The translations under genes and the position numbers were made by a program. A DNA stretch of 64,000 nt from Ceratothoa steindachneri (taxonomy: Eukaryota; Arthropoda; Malacostraca; Isopoda; Cymothoidae), in assembly GCA_963969495.1 (NCBI GenBank), contig OZ018321.1:123216021-123280020 (forward strand), read 5' to 3'. The stretch's first letter is position 1, and every line of letters starts with the position of its first letter. The notes beneath the pieces were generated by a model, which was not told the DNA's origin, ran no database searches, and worked only from the letters and a program-made list of their open reading frames with translations. This document shows positions 35,077-46,960 of the stretch, piece after piece.

Positions 35077-35843
35077 ATAAATTCATTTAACCCTCAGTAG
35101 TAGAGCTTGTAAAGCGTCGGGTGGGGCAGGAATCGCCATCTATCTCGGTGTAGTGGTAAATCGTCGAAGCACCAAGTCTTCAGAGAGGAGATCGGTCTCA
35201 ATTAGGGAGGCTCCTTACGACGTTAGTCTGTAAGTCAGTGGGGACCCAGGCTAGTACTCACGTGTCACAGCAGAAGCTACAAATAGCCTCACTCTGGTTC
35301 CATAAGCGAGAAAACTACATCTCGGCTTTTCTCCGTGACCCTACGCGTCGATAGGTCACTTCACCCCCACTGCCCCTTAACGGAGGCACCCGAGATTCCT
35401 CAGAGTTCACGAGTGTGGGGCCCTCTTTAACCAGAAGTTCCAGTCACCGCCTTCTTCCAGCAGAATCGTGACGGAATTGTGGGCTCAGGTCGGTCCCTCA
35501 TCGTCTCCACCCCTTATCTCACCACCTTCACTCACCAGCACCACCCGAACATCAGGTTCTAAGGTAACCCTTCCCTTTCACATTCCCCAACTTCACTGCG
35601 AAGCTTATCAACATTACAAAGGTATAGGTATTTACATAGTGAATAGTAATTTACAAGCCAAGTGAGATATCCGAGATTCACTTATTGATTTATCTGTCAA
35701 AGCACATTATTTGTATATATATTCTTGTTTAGTGTCCATTAAAACTTTGTTTTCATATTGTTGTGTATCTAACATCCTAAGGGTCGCTTGCTGGCGAAGT
35801 TCCTTGCAATCTCTCCGTAACCAACCTTTAAGCACTCTAAGTC

Positions 35844-35849
35844 AATAAA
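35844..35849 (+). terminator. Polyadenylation signal of the solo LTR
   Basis: AATAAA in AAGTCAATAAACCC, about 770 bases after the TATA box and in the same orientation, fitting an R-U5 arrangement. Confidence 0.45.
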
Positions 35850-35918
35850 CCCATTCATGGCACGAGCCGAACGAAGTATAAGGAGTAGTACGACGACTCC
35901 TCCGAATTCGGGATAATA

Positions 35919-36050
<132 letters not shown>

Positions 36051-36093
36051 AGTCGGAGAAAACTCTAACCACCCCTCGGCCTTTTCCTCGACA

Positions 36094-36098
36094 AGTTA
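36094..36098 (+). repeat. Target site duplication, right (AGTTA)
   Basis: Partner of 34785-34789. Confidence 0.8.
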
Positions 36099-36905
36099 CA
36101 TCATTGTATAAGCCAATAAGTCAATCTACACATTCAGAAATCAATAAAAAGTGCCTGTCGGCAAGTTTCTTTGCTACCTAATCAATGAAAAATTCAGGAA
36201 AGAAAGCAGACTTATCTCTAAAACAAATCTTTTTAGACAATTTATCTCTTTGATAAAAGAAGATAAAATGTAACTAATCTGTGTACTGGTGAGATAGTAA
36301 AAACCTCTTCAACTTTTACATTGCTACTAATCTAGTATACATATCATCAATAACCAGATCCAGCACATTTCCAGGAGATGAAGTCACTGTACTATCAAAA
36401 TTTGACAACTCATAAGATTCAAATAAATCACGAAACCTATTTCTAATAATATTATCTAAGTCATCCATCCAAATATTAAAATCACCCATCAGAAATATAT
36501 TCAAGGAGAAAATGTCATTTAAATCTATGAGGGCAGCAAATTCATCCAAAACGGCTTAATATCGGATGAGGGAGGTCTATAGATAAAAATATAAGATACC
36601 CACTGACATTTAAAATTAACCTCCATATACTCAAAACTGGTGACTGACAAACGCATCAGAACTTTAACTTGTGAAAGAGCAAGAGAAATAAATAGACCAA
36701 CTCCTACTCAAACCCTACCATCTCTCAGAATGTAAAGAAAGGTATGTTTTGGATGATTCATTTCATTTAACTTAGCATTATTAAAGTTATTCAACTATGT
36801 CTCAGTTAGGGCTAAAACATTAAACTTCCTTCGTCTAATAACTCCTTAATATGAAGAGTTTTATTTCCGACTTATTAAATGTTTACCAAACAACAATTTA
36901 CGCAT
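36099..36905 (-). pseudogene. LINE endonuclease domain (APE type)
   Basis: The uninterrupted frame 36549-36316 reads MDEFAALIDLNDIFSLNIFL, MGDFNIWMDDLDNIIRNRFR, FESYELSNFD and NVLDLVIDD. GDFN and the LDLVI block are hallmark motifs of the apurinic-type endonuclease of non-LTR retrotransposons, which nicks the target. Upstream (36600-36900) stops interrupt CVNCCLVN and NKTLHIKELL, matching the N-terminal N-x-x-S-x-x-NK-x-x-x-I-x-x-L region. It is the 5' part of the LINE at 33.7-34.8 kb. Confidence 0.8.
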
Positions 36906-37224
36906 TTATTCCTAGTATCCATGATCTGTAATACCTGCACCCATCAGAATTTCAGCATCTAATGCTTGGCAACATTTTGAATTTATTGGTCCCTCCCTCA
37001 TAGATATAATATGGTATTGATATAATGTAATGTCATAACACGACAGTTTTTATTTCTTTTTTTTTTTCTTCTTGAAGAGATTGCACCTAAGTATAACTTG
37101 GAAGTAGATGTTCTTTAATGAAACATTCTTGGTTGTACACCTATTTACCTACGAGTTGTCTTACCATTAACGCGTAGCATGGGTGTTTATCCAGCCCGAC
37201 TCAGTGGGTCTAGAAAAATAAGAA

Positions 37225-38300
37225 AGGAAATGATAGGAAAGGTCCGAAGTGAGAATAGCCGCGGTAAAGGAGGCCCAATATATATAAAAAATACCTAAAG
37301 TCAGGTCATACATAAATGGAGAAACTTATCCTCTGAGGATTTAGGAGTATAAATTAAAACTGACATTATGAAACTTTCATTAATAGCTGTTTATCCACCG
37401 CCTCATTAAAGCTTAGAAGAAGACAGCCGTACATCTAATTTAATTACAGATATGGATAGAGATATAAAACTGTTATTTGCGTTTATTTTAATTTTTCGAA
37501 TGTTGCTCTTGAAAATTAAACTGCCCACACACAGTCAACGCTTGTTTTTCAGTTATAAAAAAACTTTCTTCTACAAAATGTTAAAGAGCCAACTCGAGGA
37601 AGATGAGATGATTTAGATTTGATACTGGTGAATGATGAAAACAGTAAAGAAATCATTTTTTGAGTCTTTGGGGAATCATTAGTTAGCCGTGCTCATAACA
37701 TTCTACGATTCAATCTAACCAATTATAAAAATAAATTAGAGAATGAGCAATATATTCTAGTTTTATTGGCACTGTAATTTCCTTCAATATTAGTTTAGAT
37801 TGAACAATATACGATTAGATTGGGAAGAACTTTCAGCAGAAAATTGAACAGAAATGTACACAAGATTCAAACCATTACTTTTGGTATGGATAAAGATTTA
37901 GTGCAAGGTATACCCCTGGTGCATATTTCTAAACGCATTCACTAGATAAACGAAAATATTCCAATGTAATTGAACTACGTTAGAAATGAATCTATAAATT
38001 AATAAGATCAAACAATAGCGACGTTACTTATCAAGATCATTAAATTTATCTTTAGGAACTAAACAATTATTAGAAATTGTGAAAGGACAACATGAAATCT
38101 AATTTTTGACGACTGCTAAATTAACCCTGATAGAATTAAATTACAAAGGCATTTAAGGAGAACTTAGGCTCAATAATTTCAAATATTGGTTTGCCTGTAA
38201 ATGATACTCACCCCTTATAGCTTTGTTTCTAAATAATCATTGGGCGAATGTTTTTACCGAAGAGGATTCTTCCAATATACGTATCCTATTTCGTATCTTT
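37225..38300 (+). pseudogene. Second LINE: endonuclease and linker, head to head with the first
   Basis: The plus strand reads GGPIYIKNT (about 37280), SLIAVYPPPH (about 37380, for xVYRPPxS), a degraded DFNF block (about 37487), DDLDLILVND (about 37605-37635), the FGESL..SRAHNILRFNLTN stretch (about 37670-37725), then YTIRLGRTFSRKLN and NVHKIQTITFGMDKDLVQG in the linker. LNNHWANVFTEEDSSNI (about 38225-38275) equals the xFxSVFTxE block just before RT. The RT itself is missing. Many stops; older than its neighbour. Confidence 0.65.
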
Positions 38301-39340
38301 AATTTACCTGCAAATTCGATACTTTCGGGGATTCTGAAGTAATCATCATCATCACTAACTCTATAATTTAACAAGGGGATTTTTTTTAAGTATTTGAATA
38401 ATAATTGCATTTTAGTTTGGTTATGACTTATATTTTTTCAGCAAAGTAATTTCTAATAATTCTTTCATAATATCCAAAAACAAAATGGTGAAGTTCAGAA
38501 ATAAATATAAGTATCGAAAATTGGGGAATTTTTTAATACCCAAAGAATTATAAATGATGAAGTTTAGAAAATTTAATTTTATATATCTTCTTCGATAACT
38601 ATATTTTAGCAAGGTGATATTCTGAAAGGGTCGAAATTTAGTTTAGAGTTTCTTTTTAAAATTATTATAATTGGCGAAGTTCTGAAAATTTATAAAAATT
38701 TAACCCTAGTTGCTTTTTTTAAATTTTAAATTTTACGGCCGTATTCTAAAAGAAATGTGAAATGCACATTTAAGCAAAAACCCTATTTTCTTTATATATA
38801 TTTCACATTTTAGGCTTTTGCATATAATAAATTTATAAATAATTGTGAAGTTCACTAAATCTGATAAAAGTGCATTTCACCTTTTTCCTAGCATATGGCC
38901 GTCAATCTTAGTAGCGATGCGCAAGCTCCCCCTGTAGGGGGAGAGTGGTGAAGCCATTGCCTGGTTTAATATATTAATTAAATTAAACGTTCCTAGTTTC
39001 CAAGACTGGCTAAGATCTAGCCATTCACTTTAAAGAACTAAAAATAAATTAGTAGGCCTTTATGAAAATTTTCAACTGACCTTTAAACGAACGTACCGTA
39101 TCACACGAATTTGAGGAAGCTAACGTCTCCCAAATTTAGAGAAAAAAGTATTAAAGGTGACTCAAATATCTATAGAAAAATAAGGTTTACGCCAGTCCAT
39201 CTATTCGTGACTAAAGCGAATGAAGCGCAATATCCTACAGTGAGACGGGGCAATTGATTGTTTTGTTGAGTAGACCTTTGATCATTTACGTGGCGAATTA
39301 TACTTCTAGATACTTCCACATCTCTTCGGGATGTAGGCTC
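38301..39340. other. Unassigned AT-rich region with small inverted repeats
   Basis: Contains GTGAAATGCAC (about 38757) and its reverse complement GTGCATTTCAC (about 38870), and a perfect GC hairpin CTCCCCC-TGTA-GGGGGAG at 38926-38943. GAAGTT(C/T)(A/T)GAAAATT-like words recur between 38480 and 38700. No gene is seen. Confidence 0.45.
38926..38943. repeat. Perfect GC-rich hairpin
   Basis: Seven-base arms CTCCCCC and GGGGGAG around TGTA, standing out in AT-rich surroundings. Confidence 0.7.
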
Positions 39341-39399
39341 TCTTCTGAGCCTGTGCTTCCGTCTCTATAATTGCCAATTTACACTGTGGTCTAATCTAG

Positions 39400-39715
39400 T
39401 GGTCAAGGCGACTACATTCAATTTCTGCTTTGTAATTGAATTTTCTATCTTGGTTTTTCCAAACTCTGTTAAATTTCTTGTCAAAGTTTATAAAAATTTC
39501 AGTACAAAGCACATCCTCTGGGATGCTGTTCAACATACTAACCACCCTGTCACAGATGGCATATTTCCTAATATTGAATCCAGCCCTTCGCTTGTATATC
39601 TTCTTGCTCTGTCGCCTTGTAGCTGTCTATCAAGGAACGACACAGTATGTCCCGCTGTCTAATATGGGTACCTACGTAATTGAGTCAGATCGGCAAATCT
39701 CGGCCTTGTACTCAA
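39400..39715 (-). pseudogene. LINE ORF2 C-terminal end (continues from 40717)
   Basis: The minus strand reads KKIYKRRAGFNIRKYAICDR, VVSMLNSIPEDVLCTE, and KKFNRVWKNQDRKFN. This is the final RGHxxKLxKxRAxxxxRKxxFSxRVVxxWNxLPxxVVxAxxxxxFKxxLDxxW segment of CR1/L2-like ORF2. It should follow directly on the segment ending at 40717, about 1 kb away, so an insertion separates them. Confidence 0.75.
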
Positions 39716-40716
39716 GCAGGTAGGCAGCGAAGGGAATTAAGTCAATAGCCTCCTAATGTAAGGGTGGGACTTAATTACAGGTTGGCTAATCGAAAGGAAA
39801 ACTCGTTTGCCAGATTCAACTAAGGAATTATTTAAGGAAACACCTCTACAAAAATAAGCTTTAATACAAGATAAATGATTAAATATGTAGACAAGAATAA
39901 TAATGGTAATTAACACAAAGGTTAGCTTGACAATAAAATTTATAGCGGACAGGAATTAATGGAAGCTGGGCCCGGGATTTATTAATTAATTTAAAGGTTT
40001 AAAAAAGAAGAGTAATATTATTAAATCTTTTTGTTAAGCAATTATGGGGTCTTCTTAGTACTTGAAAGAATGAGGTGACTTACGAGGGTAGGGTCTTGGA
40101 TTACCTCGGATGATTGACGGGAGCGGGAGACCAGTGACCAGGTCGTTGTAGAGCTAACTCGAGGTATGAGCTTTCAGGAAACACCAACGGGTTTGTGATC
40201 ACACCTACTTCCGAGGGGGGGGGGGAGCGACCACCGTAGCGACTCCTCAACGGACGGCGTAGAATCTCCACGAAGACAGATGATAAGAGGCGAGCCCAGG
40301 ACAGTGTTCTGGGACATAATAAAGTAGTGGTAATCTTCCTCTAAACAGAGTGGATTACGAAGAGGATCTACTTAAGAGATCACGATGACAAAGCTTGGTT
40401 CGACTGGGATACAGATGCACTTGATCTGAACGACAAGACTTCCTAACTCACACTCTCTGATGAGAACTAAGCACTTTGTCTTAAATAGGAAAGTTCGTTT
40501 GGGAGAAAGGGATGGGGGAGACAAGCGAAGTCTCAAGGGATAGCATGGCGTCAGATAATGCAAACAAGGAAGTTTGATAAGCGCCGTTTTGACGTGGGAG
40601 ACACCAGCCGGCAGACGGGTGGTCAACGCTATCTGGTCGGGGACGGTGGTCATAAATGAAAACAAACATAGCTGCCGCCAGTCTAGGTCTGGTAAAATTA
40701 AGCCACACGGAGCGTT
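39716..40716 (-). mobile_element. Insertion splitting the minus-strand LINE, LTR-like
   Basis: About 1 kb between two consecutive parts of one ORF2. It is more GC-rich, includes a G9 run (40207-40219), and on the minus strand has CCTATTTAAGAC, a TATA-like box near 40490, with AATAAATCCC further on near 39980. This layout resembles an LTR, possibly starting TGTGGCTTAATTTT near 40713. I could not fix the ends or find a target duplication. Its frames of up to 97 codons are not recognised. Confidence 0.45.
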
Positions 40717-43500
40717 CTAATTCATACTTCCACACCGTTGAACAAATATATCATTGTACACCTCCTTGTCATACTGTCTTCTCATGGTCTTGAACACCTC
40801 AACCAAGTCCCCTCTTGTGCTCCTACATGCTAAAGTGGGTAGGTCCAGTCTCCTAAGTTTCTCCTTATATGACATGTGCCACAGAGTTGGAATAAGCTTG
40901 CTGACCCTCCGTTGGACATTTTCAATGGTATCAACCTCCATAATCTTATATGCACACCAAACCTGAGTTGGAAATTCTATATGACTTCTCACCAATGCCA
41001 TGAACAGGGGCTAAAACATTTTCACATTCGATGTGCAAAACGTTCGTCTGATGAAGCCAACAAGATTTTTAGCTTTCTGGATATTTTCAGCAATGTGTTC
41101 AGAGTAACTCAGATTAGCATCAACTACAACACCTAGGTCTTTTTCAGAGTGTATCTACTTCATCTCCTCCTCCATCATGTATGTATTTTACAGCTCTCGT
41201 TGTCCCTATTCTCATGTAGCTATGTACATTTATTTGGATGGAATTTTAGTAGCCACTTGTCAGACCACTTATTATTTGCTATTATATCCTCCTGCATTTT
41301 TCTACATTCAAGGTCTTCATGGATTTTCCTAAAGATTTTTTTACCATCAGCCTAAAGATACACATTGATGTTTACCTGCGGCGAAGCAGGCCTATGGGTC
41401 ATGCAAATCCAGTGTTGTGTTCATCTTTTCTCCGCAACGAGTCGCTGACTCAATGTAGCCAGCTAAAACCAATGCTATCAAAGGTAATTGAGGTCACTGA
41501 ATTTAAATATGATATTAGTTAACCACCAGGTGGAGCCATCTAATAGCTAGATGTACTAAATTGGCTATTTTCGCTGTAGGTCCAACATATCATGTCTCTC
41601 TAGTTTTTAAAACATCATTTAGGTCGTTTGTGAAAACCAAAAATAACAGGGTACCCATTACAGATCACCGTGGAACACAACGAATAACCTCGCTTTATGA
41701 CGATGGTTCACCATTTAATATCACTTTTTGTTGTCTGACACAGAAAATAGATTTTATCTATTCAAGTATGTTACCTGTTATATTGTAGTTTCTACTTTTT
41801 TCAAATAGACACTGATGTGGAATGGTATCAAAAGCCTTTTTAAAGTAAATATGCAACACCATTGGCACTTACTTCATCTAGTATCTTTGTCCATCGTTCC
41901 ATTACCGGAATAAGTTGTATTCCCACAGACCTTCCGGTTATGAATTCAAAGTGTGGGTTGCTAAACTGCATGTTTTCCTTCATATGATTTATTATATACT
42001 CTCGTACCAAGGTTTCTAGTATCTTGCACACAACACTAGTAAAGCTTATATTTCTTAGTTACCTGGATCACTTCTATTACATTTCTTATAAATGGCAATA
42101 ATATTGGCTTTCTTCCAGTCTTGGTGATTGGCTGGGGTCCTATGGAGAAGTTAAAGGTCCCACAATGATATCTCGAGTTTCTTCAATAACTCTGGGGTGT
42201 AGAGCCCCCGGCCAGAGTGATTTATTCATTTATTCTTCTTCTCTTTATTGTCACTGGTATTTTCCTGTTTTACCTCATCGATATATAAGTCTAAAACATT
42301 AGCTTTCCTTTTTCTTTTTTTGGGACATATTTCTAAAATATTTTAGGATATGATCTAACTTTCCTAGCTATAGGACATTCAATGTTCTCCATCTCCTTTC
42401 TTGGCTCTCTCTTGACTTGGTTATTGGTTCTTTTATATTCTGTTAGCACTTCAATGTCTTTTCTTTCGCTCTCTCTGTTCTGCCTTCTTAAGTTTCTTAG
42501 CCAGTTACACAATCTTTTTCCTTTTGATTTTACTGCATAACTGCCTGATCATGGGAAGGTACCTGTTTGTCCTTTCATGGATACTATCCACTCCTTTGAA
42601 CTCTTTGCGAGGTATGTAGTTATTAACTTCCTCCATATATTTGTCGATAAATCTTTGTTACATATCATCCATATTTGGTGTGTTAAAATACCCTTGCCAA
42701 TCTAAATATAGTTTATTATTAAGCTATACATAGTTCTCTTTTTTATACAGGTAACTGAGATGTTTATTTTTATTTAGGTTTAAAGTCACATTTAAACACT
42801 CTGCATCCATAAACGCTTTTACTAATTGGATTCATCATTTCAATATCATGAATCTAACAATCGTCTTCCGAGAATATTTAGTCCAAAATATTTTCTTCTT
42901 CGTTATTCCCCAACCTGGTAACTTTCCGAACAAACTGTTAGGAGATAAATTTTCCTAGTTCCCTAGTCAACTAGTTTGTATTTAAAATTTCTCTCTTCGG
43001 CAGATGCAGCACCATTCTCCAAGATTATACCTGCTACATTGAAATCCTCGATCAGCAATTTGAGTCTTGTCCACTGTAATTGCTTATTTCCTGCATGAGC
43101 TACAAAAGATTGCCTATATTCCTAGTGTCACTATTCGGGCTTCTGTAAATTCAAACAATCAATTACTCTCCCTTTTCAATTTTACTTTTAACACCCATAT
43201 ACTCACGGAAGCTTTTCTGGAATTCAATATTAACATGTGCTATTTCTTTTCTCATTTACAGAAGTAACCCTCGACCGTCTGATCTGTACAGGTATTCTCC
43301 CAAAGTCACATATTCTTCGATGTTATATTCTACCAAACTACGTTTCTAGGTAAAATATTGGGGTTCAATCTCTTGCAATGCAATCAAGTCAGGGAGAGCT
43401 CCCATATATTTTAATCTTAATTTTAACTGATTTAGTTTAGCAAGAGTGAGTGTATCTACATTACTAAACCTAATTCTTATGTCACTCTGAAAATTCCGTG
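40717..43500 (-). pseudogene. CR1/L2-like LINE ORF2: endonuclease and reverse transcriptase
   Basis: Minus-strand blocks in order: VNVDTLTLAKLNQLKLRLKY and ALPDLIALQEIE (43460-43370), DGRGLLL (about 43270), LIV.IYRSPNSDTRN (about 43115-43160), together the endonuclease N-terminal half. After an unclear stretch come MCKILETLVREYIINHMKEN, FEFITGRSVGIQLIPVMERW, TKILDEV (42031-41865), RT fingers. Then VIRCVPR.SVMGTLLFLVFTND (about 41610-41690), with ADD lost. KWSDKWLLKFHPNKCTYMRI (about 41200-41270) follows, and VQRRVSKLIPTLWHMSYKEK, LRRLDL, RGDLVEVFKTM (41001-40780). ORF2 nicks the target and reverse-transcribes the element RNA. Dead by stops, frameshifts and lost catalytic residues. Confidence 0.85.
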
Positions 43501-44613
43501 CCTCGTTACCACTATTCCATACTCACTGCTGGGGGGCTCTTTCTTTCCTCCTAGGTTTGGGATTGCTTCGCTCATCAAGTCCCTTCTCTTCATCTTCAGT
43601 ATATAATGGTTCCATGGGTTTTCCCTGAACACATAAAAATTTCCGGACTCATTTTCAGCCTGATTCTTGTTTCTAGCTTCTAGTTTGAGATTTTTATCTT
43701 CTTTCTTTACTTCTAGCGTCATATCATGAGTGATGCTCACTCTGCCGTATGCAGCATTCCTTGATTCCTTCACCTTATAAGCTCTTCTCAAAATTCTTTT
43801 CTTTATTCCTGCAGTAACAGTTGCAAGTATGGGTATGGACTTAGCTGCCACTCTCCTATGTTGTCTAACCTATTTCCCCGTTACCTGCCAATTCCTTCGA
43901 TTTCATCCCACGTCACTAGGATAGCAAATTAAATCTATTTATTTGCATATCTTATTGAACACTATCATATCATGCTTTCTGTTCTCCGAAGGTATTTTTA
44001 GATTCATTTCGCCTTTCACCTGTTCTGTTACAATAGGTAGTAGCAGGTTTTTCCTTTTGTCCATCTATTTTGTGCCTGATTTGTTTTTTTCTGTATTATA
44101 TCTGTGCTAGTAACTTGGTTTTGGACTAGGTTCCCACCTGATAAATTCTTTGATTCCTCTTGCATTACGTCTCTATAGGTGCGAAAGAGGTCTGTTTTGA
44201 CGTCTTGAAATTTAGCAAGTTTAACTCCCAAGATACTTACTCTTTCATCAATGCATTTCTTAACGTCCATTTCACTATCTACAGCAGTTTTTACTTTCTC
44301 AACTTATATTTCCATACCTTATGTTTCTTCTCTTGCTGATCTTGCCGTACCTCATTTTTTTCATCTGTTTGTATAACTTTTCGCATCCTTTCTTGTAAAA
44401 ACTACAGTTCCAGTGCCGTTGTTCTCCTGCCTTATCCTCCAGCATGAAATATTCCACTGTTTCTGCGATTATTTCAGGTGTTATATGCCACCAATTGTTA
44501 TAAATTTCACATCCTAGGGCTTTGTTTTTCTGTTCGACCTTTTTTTCCACATTTTCAGCACTTTTGTGTTTTTTTGCATTCTCGGATGCCACCATCTTGA
44601 CTGTCTCCACCAC
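43477..44613 (-). pseudogene. LINE ORF1 of the same element
   Basis: Three consecutive minus frames form one broken protein: 44613-44299 (KNKALGCEIYNNWWHITPEI, then AETVEYFMLEDKAGEQRHWN), 44270-44028 (CIDERVSILGVKLAKFQDVK, a predicted coiled coil) and 43851-43477 (basic RRAYKVKESRNAAYGRVS, then NKNQAENESGNFYVFRENPW). It lies directly upstream of ORF2 in the same orientation, the position of ORF1, which usually binds the element RNA. No SGNH domain is seen, unlike the LINE ORF1 at 32.2 kb, so this is a different LINE lineage. Confidence 0.65.
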
Positions 44614-44639
44614 TATTGAGGTAGTCAGGAGCTCAATTC

Positions 44640-46628
44640 AATAAATCCGCATCTGAGCATTGACGTTTTAAGTTATTTCAGCGTAAGGAAGTTATATTTA
44701 ATTTTTGAAATTTAAAGTTATCATAAAACATCCCTTTGAGTTAATGAGTAGTAAAATGCATTCGTCAATGGTTTGAATCTTGAAGGAAGGTGGCGGAGCG
44801 AGTCAAGTCATCATGTTTATGCCATTAGAATGAGGAGAATGTAAGAGTCTTTGAGATTCTTACATACTTATCGTACAACATGAATATTCTCAACATAACC
44901 AAGTTGAATTGCGATTCATAGTAAATATCTAGTAAGTTGTATCTCTTCTATGATGACTTGCAAATCTCCCCAAAGAACCTGTAGGTTCTAATCATGATTG
45001 TGAAAATTTTTAAACACATCTGTAAAAATAACTCATAATAAAATTCAATTATCTTTATCTTTAGTTCTCAGTATTTTAGTCAGATTTAAGTTTATTAAAT
45101 TATTGAAATTTCTTTTGGAATATAGTAGATGAAACGAATGTCTAAACATCTCTTCCAAACCGAAAAAAATATTATTATTATTATGGAATGCATGATGGGA
45201 AGAAAGAAGCCCAACAGGCCAGCTACTCCGGCAGGTTTAGAGAGAGGCGACTAAATCTGAATATGGGCCGTTGACATGGAAAGCCTTGCGAAGGCGGTTA
45301 TGGTGGAGTGTAGCGTCATATTGGCAGTAGTGTTGCTTTGTACAACGATTGCATACTTTCTTAACTCGCTTGATAAATATTATTGATATACGTTTGTAAA
45401 GAATGTGGTCAAGTTAGGGCAAGATGAACAGTAAAATTTACTTACCTCAATAGCAGAGAAGATACAATAATTATAGTACAAGATTTTATACTAACCAGTG
45501 CATGGAAATTTAACACAAATTTCAGGCAATTATGTCTCTATGGCAACGAAATGCATCTAGGTATTGTCTTTAAACACGGTAAGACTAAATCTGTTTGATT
45601 TTCTTGAACCAATATAATTTTTTGGTCGTAACTAGGTATGCAATCCGGCACGCGAGACTGAGAGAGCAACTAACGCTCCATAACATGCCCAACCTAGGTA
45701 ATTAAGAAACCCCCTCTTGTAGATTAGGCATGCAATCCTCGTAAAATCATCCCTAGTCAAGGTTTCCAATGATAAATTGGAACTCCCAAGAAGGGAGCAA
45801 ATGAAGAATAATTTGAGAGAGAGGAGAAGCGAAAGGAACTCGTAATCCCACATAGAGAGGACGAAACCTTTAATTAAGAAATAAAAAAGCCGAATACAAT
45901 CCCTTAAAATACACTAGTAAGAGATCTTAAATCCTTTTTAAAACTCAGGCTTTTTGGAATAAACCTTCATTAAAAAATGATTATGCTATTTTTTAGTAGA
46001 AATAAAATTAATACTCGTAATCGAACCAATGCAAAAAAGGAGAGGGTATAATTGCAATCTGAAAACATCCCACAGTAGAGATCAATTTCTAGGCCCGAAG
46101 TTTACATAATTTGCGGAAATCTAGTTCGCTTTATGAAGCATATAATTGCTTATGAAATGTAAACAATCATTGCTTATGAAAGGCAAACAGTGATCGGGGG
46201 CAGAACAGTCAAATTGGGCGAAGAGAAGCGCAGGAAGTGACGAGTAAAATGTTTGGAAATTGGTACAAGGAAAACCTGAAAATACAGAGACGAATGGAAT
46301 TTGCCAATTTGGGAGAGAATAAATTATTGCTAGAAGAGAACTAGGGCAAATGAGTGCGCGTGAGAGCTCACCTCGATTCAGATTACACGAACACACACAC
46401 ATACAGTCTCTCCTTCTCTCTCTCCCTCCATCTTTCTCTTTCTCTCGTTTGACTCTCTTTTTTACTTTTTGTGAGGTTCTCTACATATATATGAATCATT
46501 TATCATTTCTTTTCTTAACAATATTTTCTTTCTTTTACAGATATGGCTGCCTGCTCGTACAAATAGTTTTATATGCCATTTCTAGAGATAACCCAAATTG
46601 CAAAACTAATTGACCGCCCCTCGTACAT
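44640..46628. other. Unassigned sequence
   Basis: No gene recognised. 45170-45420 is somewhat less AT-rich. CT-rich patch at 46405-46450. Short minus frames at 45853-45632 and 46402-46121 have no motif. Confidence 0.4.
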
Positions 46629-46960
46629 ATGGACTACTATCTTTACCAAACACATATCAGTATGCTACCATTCTTGTGTAGTTGGAAGGTTATTAGTGTT
46701 TGCGAATCGTTAAATCAAAAGCCGGATTCAGTTTTCCTACAAAATAAGTTCCTCATCTCAATTGTTCTTTCTTTATTAAAGTCCATAGTAAACTGTAGTT
46801 CTCTATTGGAAACAAACATGAAAATACATGTGCAGAAATGTGCTACTATTTGTACCCAACACATATCACTATACTACCATTCTTGTGTTTTTGAAGTTGG
46901 AAAGTTATTAGTATTTACCAATCGTTATTACAAAAGCAGGATTCAGGTTTCAAATAAATT
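46629..46960 (+). repeat. Tandem duplication, 209-bp period
   Basis: Unit 1 (about 46629-46750) and unit 2 (about 46838-46960) share CTACTAT.TTTACC.AACACAT, ACCATTCTTGTG (46667 and 46876) and GTTGGAA.GTTATTAGT. The 125-codon plus frame at 46629-47006 spans both units and thus repeats itself (LPFLCSWKVISVCESL against YYHSCVFEVGKLLVFTN). I see no recognisable domain. Confidence 0.7.

Noticed and set aside
39690..39712. Possible tRNA or SINE promoter boxes (also near 20740 and 44770)
   Set aside because: B-box-like words occur, but no A box at the right distance and no cloverleaf could be drawn.
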